From an uncultured Fretibacterium sp. (GTDB taxonomy: Bacteria; Synergistota; Synergistia; Synergistales; Aminobacteriaceae), in contig CALBPU010000137.1 of assembly GCA_937899395.1 (NCBI GenBank), positions 1 through 6,353 of the forward strand: a stretch of DNA of 6,353 nt, given 5' to 3'. The notes under the pieces were generated by a model. It worked only from the letters and a program-made list of their open reading frames with translations, ran no database searches and was not told the DNA's origin. The translations under genes were made by a program, and so were the position numbers. This document shows, one piece after another, positions 6,292 to 6,353 of the stretch (position 1 is its first letter; every line of letters starts with the position of its first letter).

Positions 6292-6353
6292 TCATGCGAC
6301 CCTTATTCTTGCAGGCGTGTCCACTTCGCCCCTACTGTATAGCCCTGTTAAGG
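6292..6353 (-). CDS. tnpB: Probable C-terminal tail of TnpB (partial, enters from beyond the window)
   Basis: A frame open to the window edge translates to LTGLYSRGEVDTPARIRVA and stops with TGA at 6292-6294. That is 65 bases before the element end, a usual position for a tnpB stop. The G-[IL]-Y-x-[CR]-G-[DE]-V-x-x-TP-A pattern resembles the tails that follow the last RuvC and zinc-ribbon segments of many TnpB proteins. None of the catalytic region is in the window, so only the context and this short resemblance support the call. The two other frames are also locally open for short stretches. Confidence 0.4.
   Translation of the reverse strand, partial: LTGLYSRGEVDTPARIRVA

Larger units (their letters stand above)
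6228..6353 (-). mobile_element. Right end of an IS200/IS605-family (tnpB) element, truncated by the window edge
   Basis: Read on the minus strand, GAAGCC runs into the perfect hairpin CCTTTGACTTTAGTCAAAGG and then AGGTTCAC. This GAAGCC, stem, CTTTAG loop, stem, AGG(T)TCA(C) pattern is the hallmark right end of IS200/IS605 elements carrying orfB/tnpB. The flanking host sequence resumes at about 6226-6227, inside the DUF1311-like gene. The element DNA is clearly richer in G+C than its neighbours, and further hairpins lie at 6262-6275 and 6280-6311. The left end, and any tnpA, are outside the window. The exact boundary base is uncertain by one or two positions. Confidence 0.72.
6228..6353 (-). 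ncRNA. Predicted 3' scaffold of a TnpB omega RNA (reRNA), partial
   Basis: In IS200/IS605 elements the right end is transcribed as the guide RNA of the TnpB nuclease. Its scaffold ends at the element boundary and the guide is the adjoining host sequence. Here the visible scaffold would fold as: GGCG/CGCC (6314-6330); a nested hairpin, CAAGAA..TTCTTG enclosing GGTC..GACC (6280-6311); AGGAT/ATCCT (6262-6275); and the terminal CTTTAG hairpin (6235-6254). The predicted guide would begin at about 6226 and run about 16-20 bases towards lower coordinates. Transcription and function are inferred from the family. Confidence 0.42.

Noticed and set aside
6222..6353. Structured 5' leader or riboswitch with a Shine-Dalgarno-sequestering hairpin upstream of the DUF1311-like gene
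   Set aside because: The last hairpin does overlap AAAGGAGG, but the GAAGCC, CTTTAG and AGGTTCAC signature plus a TnpB-like tail explain the region better as an IS200/IS605 right end. No known riboswitch core was recognised.
6255..6353. tmRNA, 6S RNA, SRP RNA or RNase P RNA
   Set aside because: The GC-rich hairpins prompted a check, but none of the conserved cores of these RNAs (for example GGAAGCAGC of SRP RNA or the tmRNA tag region) is present.

Overview
The window is AT-rich bacterial DNA with every convincing gene on the minus strand. In transcription order, from high to low coordinates, it holds: the right end of an IS200/IS605-type (tnpB) element; a 5'-truncated DUF1311/LprI-like gene; a stand-alone NAD(P)H-hydrate epimerase gene (nnrE); a 931-residue exported protein with a C-terminal sorting signal; a terminator-like stem-loop; and a Type II restriction-modification pair, methyltransferase then putative endonuclease. 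The organism is most likely a low-GC member of the Synergistota. This is inferred mainly from the C-terminus of the 931-residue protein (Ser-rich run, single Cys, short hydrophobic stretch, Lys-rich tail), which has the form of the Synergist-CTERM sorting signal. No rRNA or marker gene is present to confirm it.

Right edge (about 6222-6353). This GC-richer stretch was best explained by one diagnostic signature. On the minus strand, GAAGCC runs into a perfect 20-nt hairpin with a CTTTAG centre and is followed by AGGTTCAC, the characteristic right end of IS200/IS605 OrfB/TnpB elements. A reading frame entering from beyond the window and stopping at 6292 is probably the TnpB C-terminal tail. The same DNA would encode the 3' part of the omega (reRNA) guide RNA, whose guide would be the first bases of the neighbouring gene.

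That neighbouring gene (5559-6221) has apparently been hit by the element. Its residual N-terminus reads like the second half of a signal peptide ending in VFA, and the first half is missing. The element end happens to supply an excellent Shine-Dalgarno sequence before an in-frame ATG, so a leaderless cytoplasmic version of a normally exported protein could still be made.

Middle (1960-5514). nnrE follows with its own ribosome binding site and lacks the fused dehydratase domain common in bacteria. The large surface protein is of unknown function; it has a signal peptide, degenerate VYTI-type tandem repeats and an acidic linker. A 14-position stem-loop lies just after its stop codon.

Left part (50-1880). 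A beta-class DNA methyltransferase (DPPY before FxGxG) overlaps the next gene by 8 bp. That gene is probably the cognate restriction endonuclease, but it stops four residues after a DxK catalytic-type motif, so it may be truncated. The first 49 bases hold no recognisable gene.
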